A stretch of 64,000 bases of DNA from Acidobacteriota bacterium. Lineage in GTDB: Bacteria; Acidobacteriota; Thermoanaerobaculia; Multivoradales; J023. The notes under the pieces are model-generated. The model did no database searches. It saw nothing but the letters and a program-made list of their open reading frames with translations, and was not told the DNA's origin. The stretch spans positions 1 to 64,000 of the forward strand of contig JAJCXR010000004.1 in assembly GCA_029263315.1 (NCBI GenBank), in the 5' to 3' direction. This document shows, in pieces, positions 1 to 9,800 of the stretch (its first letter is position 1; every line of letters begins with the position of its first letter). The translations under genes and the position numbers were made by a program.

Positions 1-645
1 GGTGAAACAGCCGGGCTCGTCGGGCCGGCACGGCGGTCCACAGGTGGAGGCCACCAGGCTGTAGCGCAGTGGATGGGGATTCTGGCCATCGTTGTTGCGC
101 AAGCCCCGCATGTCGGCACAGGTGAGGGTCTTCTCGATGAACACTTGGCCGCGATCGGTGATGCTGTTACTGCAGGTGGAAATGCGCGGTGCGCCGCTGC
201 CGTGCTCCGTCCAGCGGAGCTGAAGCTGGCCGTTGGGGTTGTCGAAGCGGGCGGCGGCGTTGAACGGCGACGTGACGGTGCCCACCAGGCGTACCCTGAA
301 GCGGGGTACCTCGTCGAGGGTCACCGGCAGGGGTTCCACTTCCACCTGGAAATCCGAGATCTCCGGTGTCTGGCAATTGGCCAAACCATTACAGCCTTGA
401 CCCGTCTCGACGGAGTCTTCGGCCAGGCCGCAGAACCCCGCGCCGCCGATATTGCCGGTGCAACCCAAGGGCACTGTGCAGGTATCGTCGAGGGCGGCGA
501 GGGGAGGGGAGAAAAGAAAAATGGAAAAAAGTAGGGTCACGAATAAACATTCCGGCAGCGCCGTGGATCTAACAAAGGTTAGGCCTTTGGAAAAAGTGCT
601 GACGGATGTCGAAATCGTACAGGTAACTGAAGATTTTTGGGTCAT
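1..645 (-). CDS. Secreted cysteine-rich protein, N-terminal part (runs off left edge)
   Basis: An open frame reads leftward from an ATG at 645-643, preceded by a clear GGAGG, and stays open to base 1, so only the first 215 codons are present. Residues about 30-50 form a long hydrophobic stretch ending in PPLAALDD, which looks like a Sec signal peptide after an unusually long polar N-terminus. The mature part has many Cys (CTVPLGCTGN, GFCGLAEDS, QGCNGLANC, STCGPPCRP), which suggests disulfides outside the cytoplasm. I do not recognise the family. The frame is supported by the RBS, the signal sequence and an upstream promoter-like pair. The opposite-strand frame at 73-534 is a shadow of it. Confidence 0.7.
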   Translation of the reverse strand, partial: MTQKSSVTCTISTSVSTFSKGLTFVRSTALPECLFVTLLFSIFLFSPPLAALDDTCTVPLGCTGNIGGAGFCGLAEDSVETGQGCNGLANCQTPEISDFQVEVEPLPVTLDEVPRFRVRLVGTVTSPFNAAARFDNPNGQLQLRWTEHGSGAPRISTCSNSITDRGQVFIEKTLTCADMRGLRNNDGQNPHPLRYSLVASTCGPPCRPDEPGCFT

Positions 646-674
646 GGAGCCTCCCGATAGATTGATCTCAAGAG

Positions 675-702
675 GTTATATCGATTAGCGCGCCCATTGC
701 AA
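675..702 (-). promoter_or_regulatory. Putative sigma70-type promoter of the secreted protein
   Basis: On the minus strand, TTGCAA (702-697) and TATAAC (680-675) are separated by 16 bp. They lie 30 bp upstream of the GGAGG-ATG of the gene starting at 645. This is assigned from consensus similarity only. Confidence 0.45.
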
Positions 703-997
703 TCGCTTTCTGTCGGCTTGAAGACAGGCATGCAGCGTTGACGTCAGGTTATTCTTCATCTTTGATTTGTTACGGCGATCACATGATCCCTCTTAGAATG
801 TTTTGTTGGCGTGGTTACGTCATTCTAAGTGTTTTGGGGACTTTTTATAAAGGTCAATATTTCTGGGTATTGAGTCAGATTATTTCTTTAGGAGTAGCCG
901 ACGGAGGTGTGACACGGGTGGGCAGTGGCTCTCTCGAAATTAAGACGCCGTCTATTGACTCACTACCCTAGCAGGCTGCAGCACTGGCACGTTACTG
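703..997. other. AT-rich intergenic stretch with two inverted repeats
   Basis: This stretch is markedly more AT-rich than its neighbours. It contains a perfect 9-bp inverted repeat, CTTAGAATG (792-800) and CATTCTAAG (821-829), followed by a T-rich run. An 8-bp inverted repeat, CCCTAGCA (966-973) and TGCTAGGG (996-1003), overlaps the stop codon of the AAA+ gene and could be its terminator. The frame at 738-971 has no similarity I recognise. The composition suggests a non-coding or acquired remnant. Confidence 0.35.
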
Positions 998-3259
998 CTA
1001 GGGGTTGACGGACGAATGACTCACCGTCATTTCCCAATCTCTAATCCTTTGCAGCACGTCATCGATCGGCAAGTCGGGTTGGCGTTCGGACTCGGTGGGC
1101 AAATGGGGTTCTCGCCAGTAGCGGGGGTCGTCGGTGGGACCTTCGGATGAGACATCAAATCGGGCATAACGTTGAGCTTCATCGGCAAAGGTCCGCCAGC
1201 TGCATCCCGCTCGGCCACTCAGTGCGGTGGGGACCCGCTTGCAGCGGATTCGCCACAGCAGCTCGACGAGATTCTGTGTCCGATCGGAGGTAAGCTTGTC
1301 GAGAAGATCTCGAAAGAAATCCTTCATCTCAGGAAAGGTATAGCCCATCATGAAGTATCCCAGGAGGGCCATGGTCTTTGGCCTGCGCACTTCTCGCTGC
1401 TCTTCGGTCTCCCCGTCGGGGGCCAGGAGATCTAGCAAAGTGGTGAGGCCTTTGAACTTGCCCAAAAGTGCTTGACGGGAGTCCTTGTCCGGGGGCCCTA
1501 AGGGCAAGATGAGATCGAAGCGGCCGCGTCGGGTCACCGCTGCGTCGATGTTACCCACGAAGTTGGTGGCCACCACCAGAATGATCTCGCGGGATTGCAC
1601 GGCTTCTGTCAGCAAGGGCAAGAATGCGGTGGTGATCAGCCGACTCTCCTTGCTGGAGGTCTCGTCGCGCACCCTTAGGAACTCCTCCATTTCATCGAGC
1701 AGAACGACGCAACGTCGAACCTGGCGCAGTTGGCTGAAGAGGTGCTCGGCGTTGGCGACGATCTTGTCCATTCCGTCACGGGCGAAGTCCGCCGGATCCA
1801 AGGCCAGGAACCGCCAATGGGAGTCCGAGAAGCGTTTCGCCGGTCCCTTGTCGAGCTCCTTGGCCAAGACTTTGGCTAGGGTGGTTTTTCCGGTCCCTGG
1901 TGGGCCGTAGACGAGGATGGCGCCGGGCCGCTGCGAGCTTCCGGAATTCCACTTGTTGATCACACCTTGGTGAATGTTCTTCTTGAAGTGCAGAGCATCT
2001 GAAATGTCCTGCCAAGAGAGCTCGGTATCTGGGGTGATGGCACCCAATTCCTCGAGCACGGAAACGGACAGCAGATCCCGCAGGCGGTCTTCGACCAGGG
2101 TGGACACAGACAGCCAAATGATCAGCTTGCGTGCCAGCACCGGACCGTTAGAAGAGGTGGGCTGCTCAATTTGTTGCCGATGCTCGTCCAGATCGAGCTT
2201 GAGCCGTTGCAAGACCCTTTCAATGGCGCTGGTCAGCTCCGAAAAGTGAGGCGCCAAGAAGCTGGTGGGCAAATCGAGAAGATAGACCAAGGGCGTGTAG
2301 TGGTGGAGAAACGGATTGCTTTCAGGCCGACTGGTAGGGGGATAAGTCCAGCGGCCGCCTTCCGTTCTCTGCTTCGTCAGAACGTAGGCAATGGCTTCGT
2401 TGTAAGTAATTTCCGAGCTGGGATCCGACGAGGAGGTCGAGTTGAGGCTGCGGCCGATCAAGAGGCGCAAGAGCAGGCTGACCTCGAGGGCAGAGGCTCG
2501 GTCGGTACCTCGGGTCAGCAATTTCGCCAGCTGATCAAAAAGAATATCGGAGCTCGGTTGATCTTGGGGTTCGAATCCAGCCATGCGCAGGGAGGCGGCG
2601 AGCTCATGCCGGAAGAGAAGTTGCAGCCGATTAGGGAGCTCGTCGTCGCGGATCCTCGAGGGGAAACAATTGGGTAGGCCCTCTAGACTTTCGACGATTC
2701 CTTTGGCGATGGTTTGGCGGATCTTGTGCAGGGGATCCGTCTCTTGAGCAGGGGTTGCTTCGTCTGAGGATTGCCCGGAATGCTGGGTCTGCGCCGTATC
2801 CGGCGTCTTAGGGATGGATAGAAGGGCGCGGAAAAGCGTCACGATGACCAGCTCACGGACGGGGAATAGGGTCTCGGAATTTGCAGGACGGCCCTCGTTC
2901 TGTTTCCAGAAACTCTGAAAGTCTCCGGTGTTCGCTTCCCTGGTCAGCTCCAGCAGACGCTCCGGGGACGATATCGGATCGTTGGGCTCAACCAAAAAGC
3001 CACCGAACTGACTGGATACGATGCTTCGGGCACTGTGCCAGAACGCCTCGACTGTTTCGTTTTTCAATCCTTCCCCCACGGGCTCGCCGCAGAGGAGCCG
3101 AAGGAGCTCGCAATTCTTGAGCGCGTTGTTCCATGCGGTCCATCGCGTCTCCTCCAGTAGGCTCGAGATAATCTTTCCAGATCCCATACGGAGGGCCGAG
3201 GCGTCGCGTATCAAGCGGCGGGCAACGGAACGATTTTCGAGGGTCTCAGAAGTGATCAT
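998..3259 (-). CDS. AAA+ ATPase with large helical N-terminal region
   Basis: 753 aa. The C-terminal half is a classical AAA+ module: Walker A GPPGTGKT with Lys about 458, Walker B VVLLDEME near 520, a sensor-1-like VVATN and an arginine-finger region TRRGRFD. The first 400 or so residues are predicted helical, carry no motif I recognise, and may be a substrate or partner domain. The start at 3259 has GGAG 9 nt upstream. The gene lies 73 bp downstream of the KaiC-like ATPase on the same strand, so the two probably act together. Its substrate is unknown. It could be a remodelling ATPase or a chaperone of the MoxR/CbbX style, but no VWA or other marker partner is present. Confidence 0.8.
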   Translation of the reverse strand: MITSETLENRSVARRLIRDASALRMGSGKIISSLLEETRWTAWNNALKNCELLRLLCGEPVGEGLKNETVEAFWHSARSIVSSQFGGFLVEPNDPISSPERLLELTREANTGDFQSFWKQNEGRPANSETLFPVRELVIVTLFRALLSIPKTPDTAQTQHSGQSSDEATPAQETDPLHKIRQTIAKGIVESLEGLPNCFPSRIRDDELPNRLQLLFRHELAASLRMAGFEPQDQPSSDILFDQLAKLLTRGTDRASALEVSLLLRLLIGRSLNSTSSSDPSSEITYNEAIAYVLTKQRTEGGRWTYPPTSRPESNPFLHHYTPLVYLLDLPTSFLAPHFSELTSAIERVLQRLKLDLDEHRQQIEQPTSSNGPVLARKLIIWLSVSTLVEDRLRDLLSVSVLEELGAITPDTELSWQDISDALHFKKNIHQGVINKWNSGSSQRPGAILVYGPPGTGKTTLAKVLAKELDKGPAKRFSDSHWRFLALDPADFARDGMDKIVANAEHLFSQLRQVRRCVVLLDEMEEFLRVRDETSSKESRLITTAFLPLLTEAVQSREIILVVATNFVGNIDAAVTRRGRFDLILPLGPPDKDSRQALLGKFKGLTTLLDLLAPDGETEEQREVRRPKTMALLGYFMMGYTFPEMKDFFRDLLDKLTSDRTQNLVELLWRIRCKRVPTALSGRAGCSWRTFADEAQRYARFDVSSEGPTDDPRYWREPHLPTESERQPDLPIDDVLQRIRDWEMTVSHSSVNP

Positions 3260-3332
3260 TGGTGACGCTCCAAAGGTGGCGGCTGCTCAGGATCTCGAGT
3301 CAGTGTCCTGCCTCGTTGGACGGTGGAAACAC

Positions 3333-5195
3333 CTAGTTGACCAAGCCGGGATCCTCTTCCCAAGGGATTCCAAACTGTTGCCACAAGAGGTAGAAGTCGT
3401 CGCTTTTTACCATTTGCACTTCTTTGCGGTCTGCCTCTCGTTTGGCTGCATCTCGATCGTGGTGAGGGCGGGAAAAGACTCTGCCCAAGTCTCGATAGAA
3501 GCCCCTGCGAGTTCGTTGAACGCGCAGAAACGTGACGTGGTCCTGGGGCTGGCCGCCAACCTCCCACAAGCCCTTCAGCGTGTCGATCTCACCCTTGCTG
3601 GTAGAGGTGACTTCCTTCGCCGATGTCTTGCCCTGTTGAACCTTCTCGAGCTCATGGATTCCCATGCAGACGCGGGTCAGCAAAATATATTGGCTCAGGT
3701 CGACGATCGGCAAGGTGCTGGCCCGTTCCTTGTCTGGCCAGTCGACAAGCAGAGAGGTGATGTCTTTCAGGCGGAGGAGGGTGACCAGGGCTTCGAGAAA
3801 CTGAACCGCTCTTCCTTCTGCGAAATTTGGCATGTCGTTGAGGCGCCGGAGCCCCCAGACCACGGCGCGGGAAAATCCGCCCCTGTTGATCGCCGCCGAA
3901 ACTTTGCTGAGCACAAATTCCGGCGTCAACAACGGGCTTCGAGCGTCGAAGAAGATGATTCTTTTTCGCTCTGCGCTGCCGTCCCATTCTTCAAAAAGGA
4001 TCAGTTGTGTTTTCTCGTCCAGTTGGCTGTGAACCGCACCGATCTCGGCTTTGAAAGAAATGTAAATGGTCAGCGGCGCCTCGGGGCGAGAGGTCAAGGA
4101 AGCAAAACGTGTGGCGATCAGCTGTTTGAAGGTGCCAGGGGGCCCCATAAGGAAGACCACGGATCCGCGGGTGATTTCGTCCTTCAACAGGGTGTTGGGT
4201 TTTTGGGGATCGACCGTCGGAATCTGAAGAAGATCTTCCATGCTCTCGTTGCCCCGAGAGGCGGCCTTCTGTTTCCTTTGGGCCTCCTGGTGTGCTGAGT
4301 CCGACTGGGCTTGGATCGAAGGAAAAATTTGCAACCCTTCCTCCGGGTCGAACTCGACTTGGTGGAATCCGGAGCGGAAGGATTGGCTGCGAGATTTTTG
4401 GACATGGAGCCAGCGGTAGGGCTGCCTTTCGGGATCATGCCGCAGGTGAATGATGGTTTGGGAGTAGTGCTCAATCGAGTGGTGGCGTTCAAATAAGTGG
4501 CGCTCGGTCAACAGGAGCAGAAAGCAGTGGTGACTTGATGCGAGCTCTCGGAGCTGGCTGATCTCGTTGCGAATAGCGGAGGTAAGAAGCACTCCGCCCA
4601 TCGGATCGACGACGATGGCGGTCAGGCGACCGAGGGTATGGAGCTTGTCTGCGATGGTCTGTCGGAGTAGAAGGATGAGGGCGCTCAGATCGGCCACCGG
4701 GGAAGGGATTGAGACGACGTGCAGTCCTTGACTAACCCATTCGAGCTTGTCGGAGCTTGGTAGCTCGTCATCATAGTGTTCGCCCCAGCTGAATTCCTTG
4801 GCTTGGTGCGCCAGCTCTCTGGGGCTGGCTTCCAGGGTGAAATAGAAGGCTGCATGGTCACGGCGGGTCGGGTCCTCGGAAGGTTCTGTCTTCTCATCCA
4901 TCCTTCGCTCATGATCGAGCAGGTGGGTGATCAGCTGCAGGGCGAGAAAGCTTTTGCCGGTTCCACCCCGCCCCACCAGGGTGACCAGGTGACCTTGACC
5001 TTTCTCGCGTCTCAGACCCCCTATTTTCGAAGCGTCACGATCGTCTTTAGGTCCTCCAGGCGCCGCTGAGCCTTCAGGTTGGGGAGAACCCTTGGGCCGG
5101 GGCCCTGGAAAGATGAATCGAAATCCATCGTCTCCGGCATCGGCGTAAATAATCTCAGGTAGCGGCTGCGATGGGGAGCCCGTTTCGTCTGTCAT
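3333..5195 (-). CDS. KaiC-like tandem RecA-fold ATPase
   Basis: 620 aa with two P-loop domains. Domain 1 has Walker A GRGGTGKS (Lys81). It is followed by a KaiC-like strand pattern, FYFTLEAS, the hydrophobic IVVDPMG Walker B region, and a KSRSQSFRSGFH segment resembling the KaiC-family stretch after sensor motifs. Domain 2 has GPPGTFKQ (Lys357), the form of P-loop seen in many KaiC-like proteins, and the strand TIYISFKAE. The N-terminal 60 residues are Pro/Gly-rich and probably disordered. Family knowledge says KaiC-like double-domain ATPases form hexamers and often act in signalling. Here the partner is the AAA+ protein downstream. No KaiA or KaiB is present, so a clock role is not implied. 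No strong RBS was seen before the ATG. Confidence 0.75.
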   Translation of the reverse strand: MTDETGSPSQPLPEIIYADAGDDGFRFIFPGPRPKGSPQPEGSAAPGGPKDDRDASKIGGLRREKGQGHLVTLVGRGGTGKSFLALQLITHLLDHERRMDEKTEPSEDPTRRDHAAFYFTLEASPRELAHQAKEFSWGEHYDDELPSSDKLEWVSQGLHVVSIPSPVADLSALILLLRQTIADKLHTLGRLTAIVVDPMGGVLLTSAIRNEISQLRELASSHHCFLLLLTERHLFERHHSIEHYSQTIIHLRHDPERQPYRWLHVQKSRSQSFRSGFHQVEFDPEEGLQIFPSIQAQSDSAHQEAQRKQKAASRGNESMEDLLQIPTVDPQKPNTLLKDEITRGSVVFLMGPPGTFKQLIATRFASLTSRPEAPLTIYISFKAEIGAVHSQLDEKTQLILFEEWDGSAERKRIIFFDARSPLLTPEFVLSKVSAAINRGGFSRAVVWGLRRLNDMPNFAEGRAVQFLEALVTLLRLKDITSLLVDWPDKERASTLPIVDLSQYILLTRVCMGIHELEKVQQGKTSAKEVTSTSKGEIDTLKGLWEVGGQPQDHVTFLRVQRTRRGFYRDLGRVFSRPHHDRDAAKREADRKEVQMVKSDDFYLLWQQFGIPWEEDPGLVN

Positions 5196-5569
5196 GGTAT
5201 ATCCCGAGTCTCGAGATCCAGAGATCGACGCCGTGGGTTGTCGATCTGGGCCGCACCTTACCTTGGGGATGCTCCGGGGAGATATTTACATCCGAGGCGG
5301 GGGGGATCCCAGGCGATGGATATCGAACAACGGGCCTCTAACCGGTGATGCCACCGTAGAGCCCGAAACATGACGCAAGCGGTGTCTGGCAGCTAGGCGC
5401 ATTGTGATGAGTCGATGCTGAACCTCAAAGGATGCTCGCATCCTCCGAGGACAAATGTCAAGCTACGCGCCAGGCAAGTGCAGCAGCCGAGGCAGCGCTC
5501 TGCCGGCGGCCGAGGGCTGAAAGAAGGGGCCTGACGTCGCGATGGGTCCAGCGTCGAGAGCCAGCGAGC
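5196..5569. other. Intergenic region without a supported gene
   Basis: 374 bp between the KaiC-like gene start and the end of the exported-protein gene. The only structure noted is a small palindrome, GGATGC-TC-GCATCC, near 5430. The promoter for the KaiC-like gene should lie in the right part of this gap relative to that gene (just above 5195), but no convincing -10/-35 pair is visible. Confidence 0.4.
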
Positions 5570-6796
5570 TCACCACACCCCCGCCGCCTTCTGAGCTTCG
5601 ACCACCGCCATCATCGAGTCGCCAAAGCTTGCAGGATCTTGCGTCAAGGCGGCGTCTAGGGCTTGACGCCTGACACCGTCGTCGAGGCTTTGGTGGATCT
5701 CTTGCAGCGTGGTCTGGACGCGTAGGTGACCGGCGGCGTTGGAGCTCAGGGACCATTGGGCGGAGGCGGCGGTGAGGAAGAGATTGAGATCCTTACGCTC
5801 GTCGATGTGGTCTAGGCGCTCGACGATGGCCCGTAGGTAGGCTTCGTCGCCGCTGGCGAAGAAGGCACCCCACAGCATGTCGTTGTGGCCGGGGGACGGC
5901 GGGTGGTCGTCGAGCAGGAAGCCCGGTCGCTTGGCGAGGTTGATGGCGGCTTGGAAGGTGGCGCGGCTGTCACCATCGAGGCCGTCGCCATCGAGAGACC
6001 TGATGGCGGCGTCCCAGGTGTCCATGTGCTCAGGGTAGGCGGCCATGACCAGGCCGAAGAAGGCGATGACCGGTGCCCTGGCGTTGGCATCGGCCAAGGC
6101 GTTCTGCTGATCCAGGAGCCGCATGGCCGGTTCGATGAGCAGGGGGCGCGGATCGAGGTAGAAACCTTCCATGAAGCTGGACAAATCCACCGCCTCCTGG
6201 GGCTCGACCACCTCCAAGGGACGTTCCAAATCGACACACCGCTGCGCCGTGGTGTCACAGGTGTGGGCGACGATACGGTAGACCCCGAGGGGATCCTCGT
6301 CGTCGATCAGCAAGATCAACGAAGACTGGCCCAATTGCAGGTTGGAGGCCGATTGTGGGCCCTGGCCGTTCCACAGGGGAGCGGCGTTGGACACGGCGTG
6401 GAGGCTGCCGTCCGGTTGGAATACTTTGAAATCGACCTCGGCGGCGCAGCGACCGGCGTCGTCGCTGCGACAACCGGAAAACATCACCACCGCCTCGACC
6501 CTCTCTTGACGGATGGTCTGCTCGGTGGCGCGGATTTCCGGCTGGTAACCGGGCCGTCCCGGTTGGGCCCATGCCTGGCGGAAGCTTTCCCCTTGACGGG
6601 TCAGCAGCAGCATGGCGCCGAAGTCCCCGGCTTGTTTCTGCCAGCTGAGGTCTTGAGCGGTGGGCTCTGCGGTGATCGGATCCGGCTGCTGAGACTGGGC
6701 AGCGAGGGGATGGACAAGAGCCAGCGCCAAGAGGACGCCAATCATTGACGAGCTGGGTTGGGCCTGTGGCTTCAGGGGCTTGGGGGAAGTTCTCAT
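5570..6796 (-). CDS. Exported protein of unknown function, last gene of the RND efflux operon
   Basis: 408 aa. A positively charged N-terminus and hydrophobic core (MIGVLLALALVHPLAA, residues 18-33) form a signal peptide. The mature N-half looks like a beta-rich domain with two Cys pairs. The C-half is helical with a repeated pattern resembling solenoid repeats (AFFGLVMAAYPEH, LWGAFFASGDEAYL). I cannot name a function. It follows the RND pump gene by 34 bp on the same strand, so it may be co-transcribed. It also has its own possible leaderless start (TACAAT, then 6 nt, then ATG). The start at 6796 gives the full signal peptide. Confidence 0.7.
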   Translation of the reverse strand: MRTSPKPLKPQAQPSSSMIGVLLALALVHPLAAQSQQPDPITAEPTAQDLSWQKQAGDFGAMLLLTRQGESFRQAWAQPGRPGYQPEIRATEQTIRQERVEAVVMFSGCRSDDAGRCAAEVDFKVFQPDGSLHAVSNAAPLWNGQGPQSASNLQLGQSSLILLIDDEDPLGVYRIVAHTCDTTAQRCVDLERPLEVVEPQEAVDLSSFMEGFYLDPRPLLIEPAMRLLDQQNALADANARAPVIAFFGLVMAAYPEHMDTWDAAIRSLDGDGLDGDSRATFQAAINLAKRPGFLLDDHPPSPGHNDMLWGAFFASGDEAYLRAIVERLDHIDERKDLNLFLTAASAQWSLSSNAAGHLRVQTTLQEIHQSLDDGVRRQALDAALTQDPASFGDSMMAVVEAQKAAGVW

Positions 6797-6802
6797 CTCC
6801 TT

Positions 6803-6808
6803 ATTGTA
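6803..6808 (-). promoter_or_regulatory. -10-like TACAAT placed for a leaderless start
   Basis: On the minus strand TACAAT is followed by AAGGAG and then the ATG at 6796-6794. The expected transcription start falls on or next to the ATG. AAGGAG abuts the ATG and would be too close to serve as a Shine-Dalgarno. The same 6-nt spacing recurs at three other genes in the window. Confidence 0.4.
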
Positions 6809-6830
6809 CGAGACGAAGCTGCGCGATGCC

Positions 6831-9800
6831 TCACGCTTCGGCGCCGATCCCTTCTTCCAGGTCCCTATCCTCCGGGTCCCTGTCGTCCAACCCTCCGGAT
6901 TCGTCTTGGTTCCCGGCCCACAGCCAATTCCATGATCGGCGGAAGAAGGCGGTGATGTCTTCGAGGATGAAATAACCCACCGGCACCAGGATCAAGATGA
7001 TGCCGGTGGCGAAGAGCACCCCAAAGGCCAGGGACACGGCCATGGGAATGAGAAACTGGGCTTGCAGGCTCTTCTCCAAGAGCAAAGGTGTCAGGCCTAC
7101 GAAGGTGGTGAGCGACGTCAGGATAATCGGGCGGAAGCGGGTCTCGCCGGCTTGGGCGATGGCGTCGTGCAGTGGCATGCCGCCGCGATAGGCGCGATTG
7201 ACAAAATCCACCAACACCAGACTGTCGTTGACCACCACGCCGGTCAGGGCGACAACGCCGAAGAACGACAGGGCGGTGAGGTCCCGTCCCACCAGCACGT
7301 GTCCCCAGATGGCGCCGAGGATGCCAAAGGGGATGGCGCTCATGACGATCATCGGTTGCAGGTAGGAGCGGAAAGGCACGGCCAGCAAGATATAGATGAG
7401 GACCAAGGCGACGGCGAAGCTCTCGGCCAAACCACTCAGGGTCTCCCGCTGCTCCTGCTGCTCCCCCTCCAAAGAGAACTTGAGCCCCCGATGATCGGCC
7501 ACCAGGCGGGGCAGCACGGTGCGCTCCACCTGCGCCAGAATCTCGTTACTGTTGGCCACCTCGAGGTCGACATCGGCGGTGACGGTGACGGTGCGATTGC
7601 GATCCGTACGGGCGATGCTGGCGTATCCGCGGCCTCGCTCCATGGTCGCCACCGACCAGATGGGCACCTCGTCCCCCTGCGGCGTGCGGATGCGCATGCT
7701 CTCCAGATTGTCCAGGCGTCGGCGCTCGTCCTCCGGATACCGCACCATCACCCGTACGTCGTCTCGCCCCCGTTGGATACGTTGGGCCTCTTCACCATAG
7801 AAGGCCTGCCGCACCTGCCGAGCCACATCCGACAGGCTCAGCCCCAAGCTCTCGGCCCGTGGCAGGATGCCGAGCTGCACTTCCTCCTTGCCGGCGCGGA
7901 AGGAGTCGGTGATGTCGAAGACCCCCGGATATTTTCCCAAGGCGGTCTTCAGCTCGCCGGCCGCCAGCTGTAGGTCGTCGAGATCGGGGCCCGCCAGCTG
8001 GATGTTGATGGCCTCGCCGGTGGAGACGATGGACGAGACAAACGACAGCTCGACGGCGTCGGCGATGGGGCCGGTGAGGTCGCGCCAGCGGCGGGTGAGG
8101 TCGGTGGCGGTCACCTCCCGCTGCTCGCCGGGCAGCAGCTCGATGTTGACTTCTCCCAAGTGGGCCGCCGAGGTGGTGGGACGGAACGCCGTACGGCTCT
8201 GGGCTTGACGAAATGGGTGCTCACCGATGGTGGCGAGGATGTGTCGGAAGGCGTCGGGCTCGCCGGCGTCCGCCACCTCCCGGCGCAACTGCGCGGCGCT
8301 GTTTTCGAGTTGCTCGAGGGCCTTGGCGGTGGCTTCCGGCGGCGTCCCTTGGGGCAAGGTGAGGAAAGCGACGACATTGTTGCCTTCGATGGGCGGAAAA
8401 AAGGTGAACTTGAGATGACCGCCCCCGATGAAGCCGATGGTCAGCATCAAGACCGCCAAGCCGATGGCCACGGTGGCATAACGCCAGCGCAGCGCCAAAT
8501 CCAGGGTGGGACGATAGGAGCGTTCGATCAGCACCCCGAAGAGCGACGCGATGCGCTCCTGCAGGCGGGTCCACAGGTTGGACGTTTTCTTGGCCCGGCG
8601 CTTCAAATGGGAGAGGTGGGAGGGCAAGACGAAGAGGGATTCGAGCAGTGAGAAGGCCAAGGTGGCGATGACCACCAGGGGGATGACCCGCATGAATTTG
8701 CCGGTATTGCCGGCGACCAGGGTCAGAGGGGCAAAGGCGGCGATGGTGGTGAGCACCGAGAAGGTTACCGGCACCGCCACTTCCTTGAGCCCGTCGATGG
8801 CCGCGCTGATGCCCTCCTTGCCCATCTGATGATGGCGATAGATGTTCTCTCCCACCACGATGGCATCGTCCACCACGATGCCGAGCACGACGATGAAGGC
8901 GAAGAGGGAGATCAGGTTGATCGACACGTCGAGCGCTGGCATCAGCCATAGGGTGCCCATGAACGACACCAAGATACCGACGGACACCCAGAGGGCCAAG
9001 CGCAGGCGGAGAAAAAGGGCCAGCACCAAGAGCACCAACAGGAGACCGGCTCGACCGTTGCGATAGAGAGTGTCCATACGGCTGCGCAGGATCTCGGTGT
9101 CGTCTTGCCAGATGGTCATCGAGATGCCTTCCGGCAACTCGGGACGTGCCTCTTCGACATAGCGTTTGACCTTGGTGGCGATGTCGGTCACCGCCTGCTC
9201 GCCGACCCGGAAGACCTTCACCAGGATGGCGGGCCCGCCGTCGAAGCGCGCCGAAGTATCGGTATCGGCGAAGCCGTCGACGACGGTGGCCACCTGCCCC
9301 AAGGTCAGGCGACTGCCGTCGGGCCGGGTGATGAGCACCAAGTCGGCGAATTCGGGACCGCGATAGGCCTGCCCTTGGGTGCGCAGCAGGATCTCGCCGC
9401 CGTCGGTTTTGATCGAGCCGCCGGGCAAATCGAGGGACGAGCGACGGACCGCCTGGGCAATTTGATTGAAGGTCAGGTCGTAGCGCCGCAGGGCGCCTTC
9501 CGAAACTTCGATGGAAACCTCGTAGGGGCGGCTAGCGGCCAATTCCACCTGGCTGATGCCGTCGATGCTCGAGACCTCGTCCCGCACGCGCTCCGCCAAG
9601 TGCTTGAGGGTCCGCTCGTCCGTTTGGCCCGAAATGGCGATGTTCAGTACCTGCTTGCGCACCACCAGCTCTTGGACGATGGGTTTTTCCGTCTCCACGG
9701 GAAAGGTATCGATGGCGTCGACCCGCGATTTGACGTCGTCGAGGGCGTCGCGGACGTTGCTGCCGGTGAGCAGCTCGATGGTTACCGTGCCGGCCCCCTC

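Noticed and set aside
738-971. 77-residue plus-strand reading frame in AT-rich DNA
   Set aside because: No RBS at its start, no recognisable motif, and atypical composition; treated as non-coding.
3021-4298. 425-residue plus-strand frame
   Set aside because: Lies antisense across the AAA+ and KaiC-like genes, with low-complexity composition typical of an opposite-strand shadow in GC-rich DNA.
3333-5195. Circadian clock (KaiABC) locus
   Set aside because: Only a KaiC-like protein is present; no KaiA or KaiB gene, and KaiC-like ATPases are common outside clocks.
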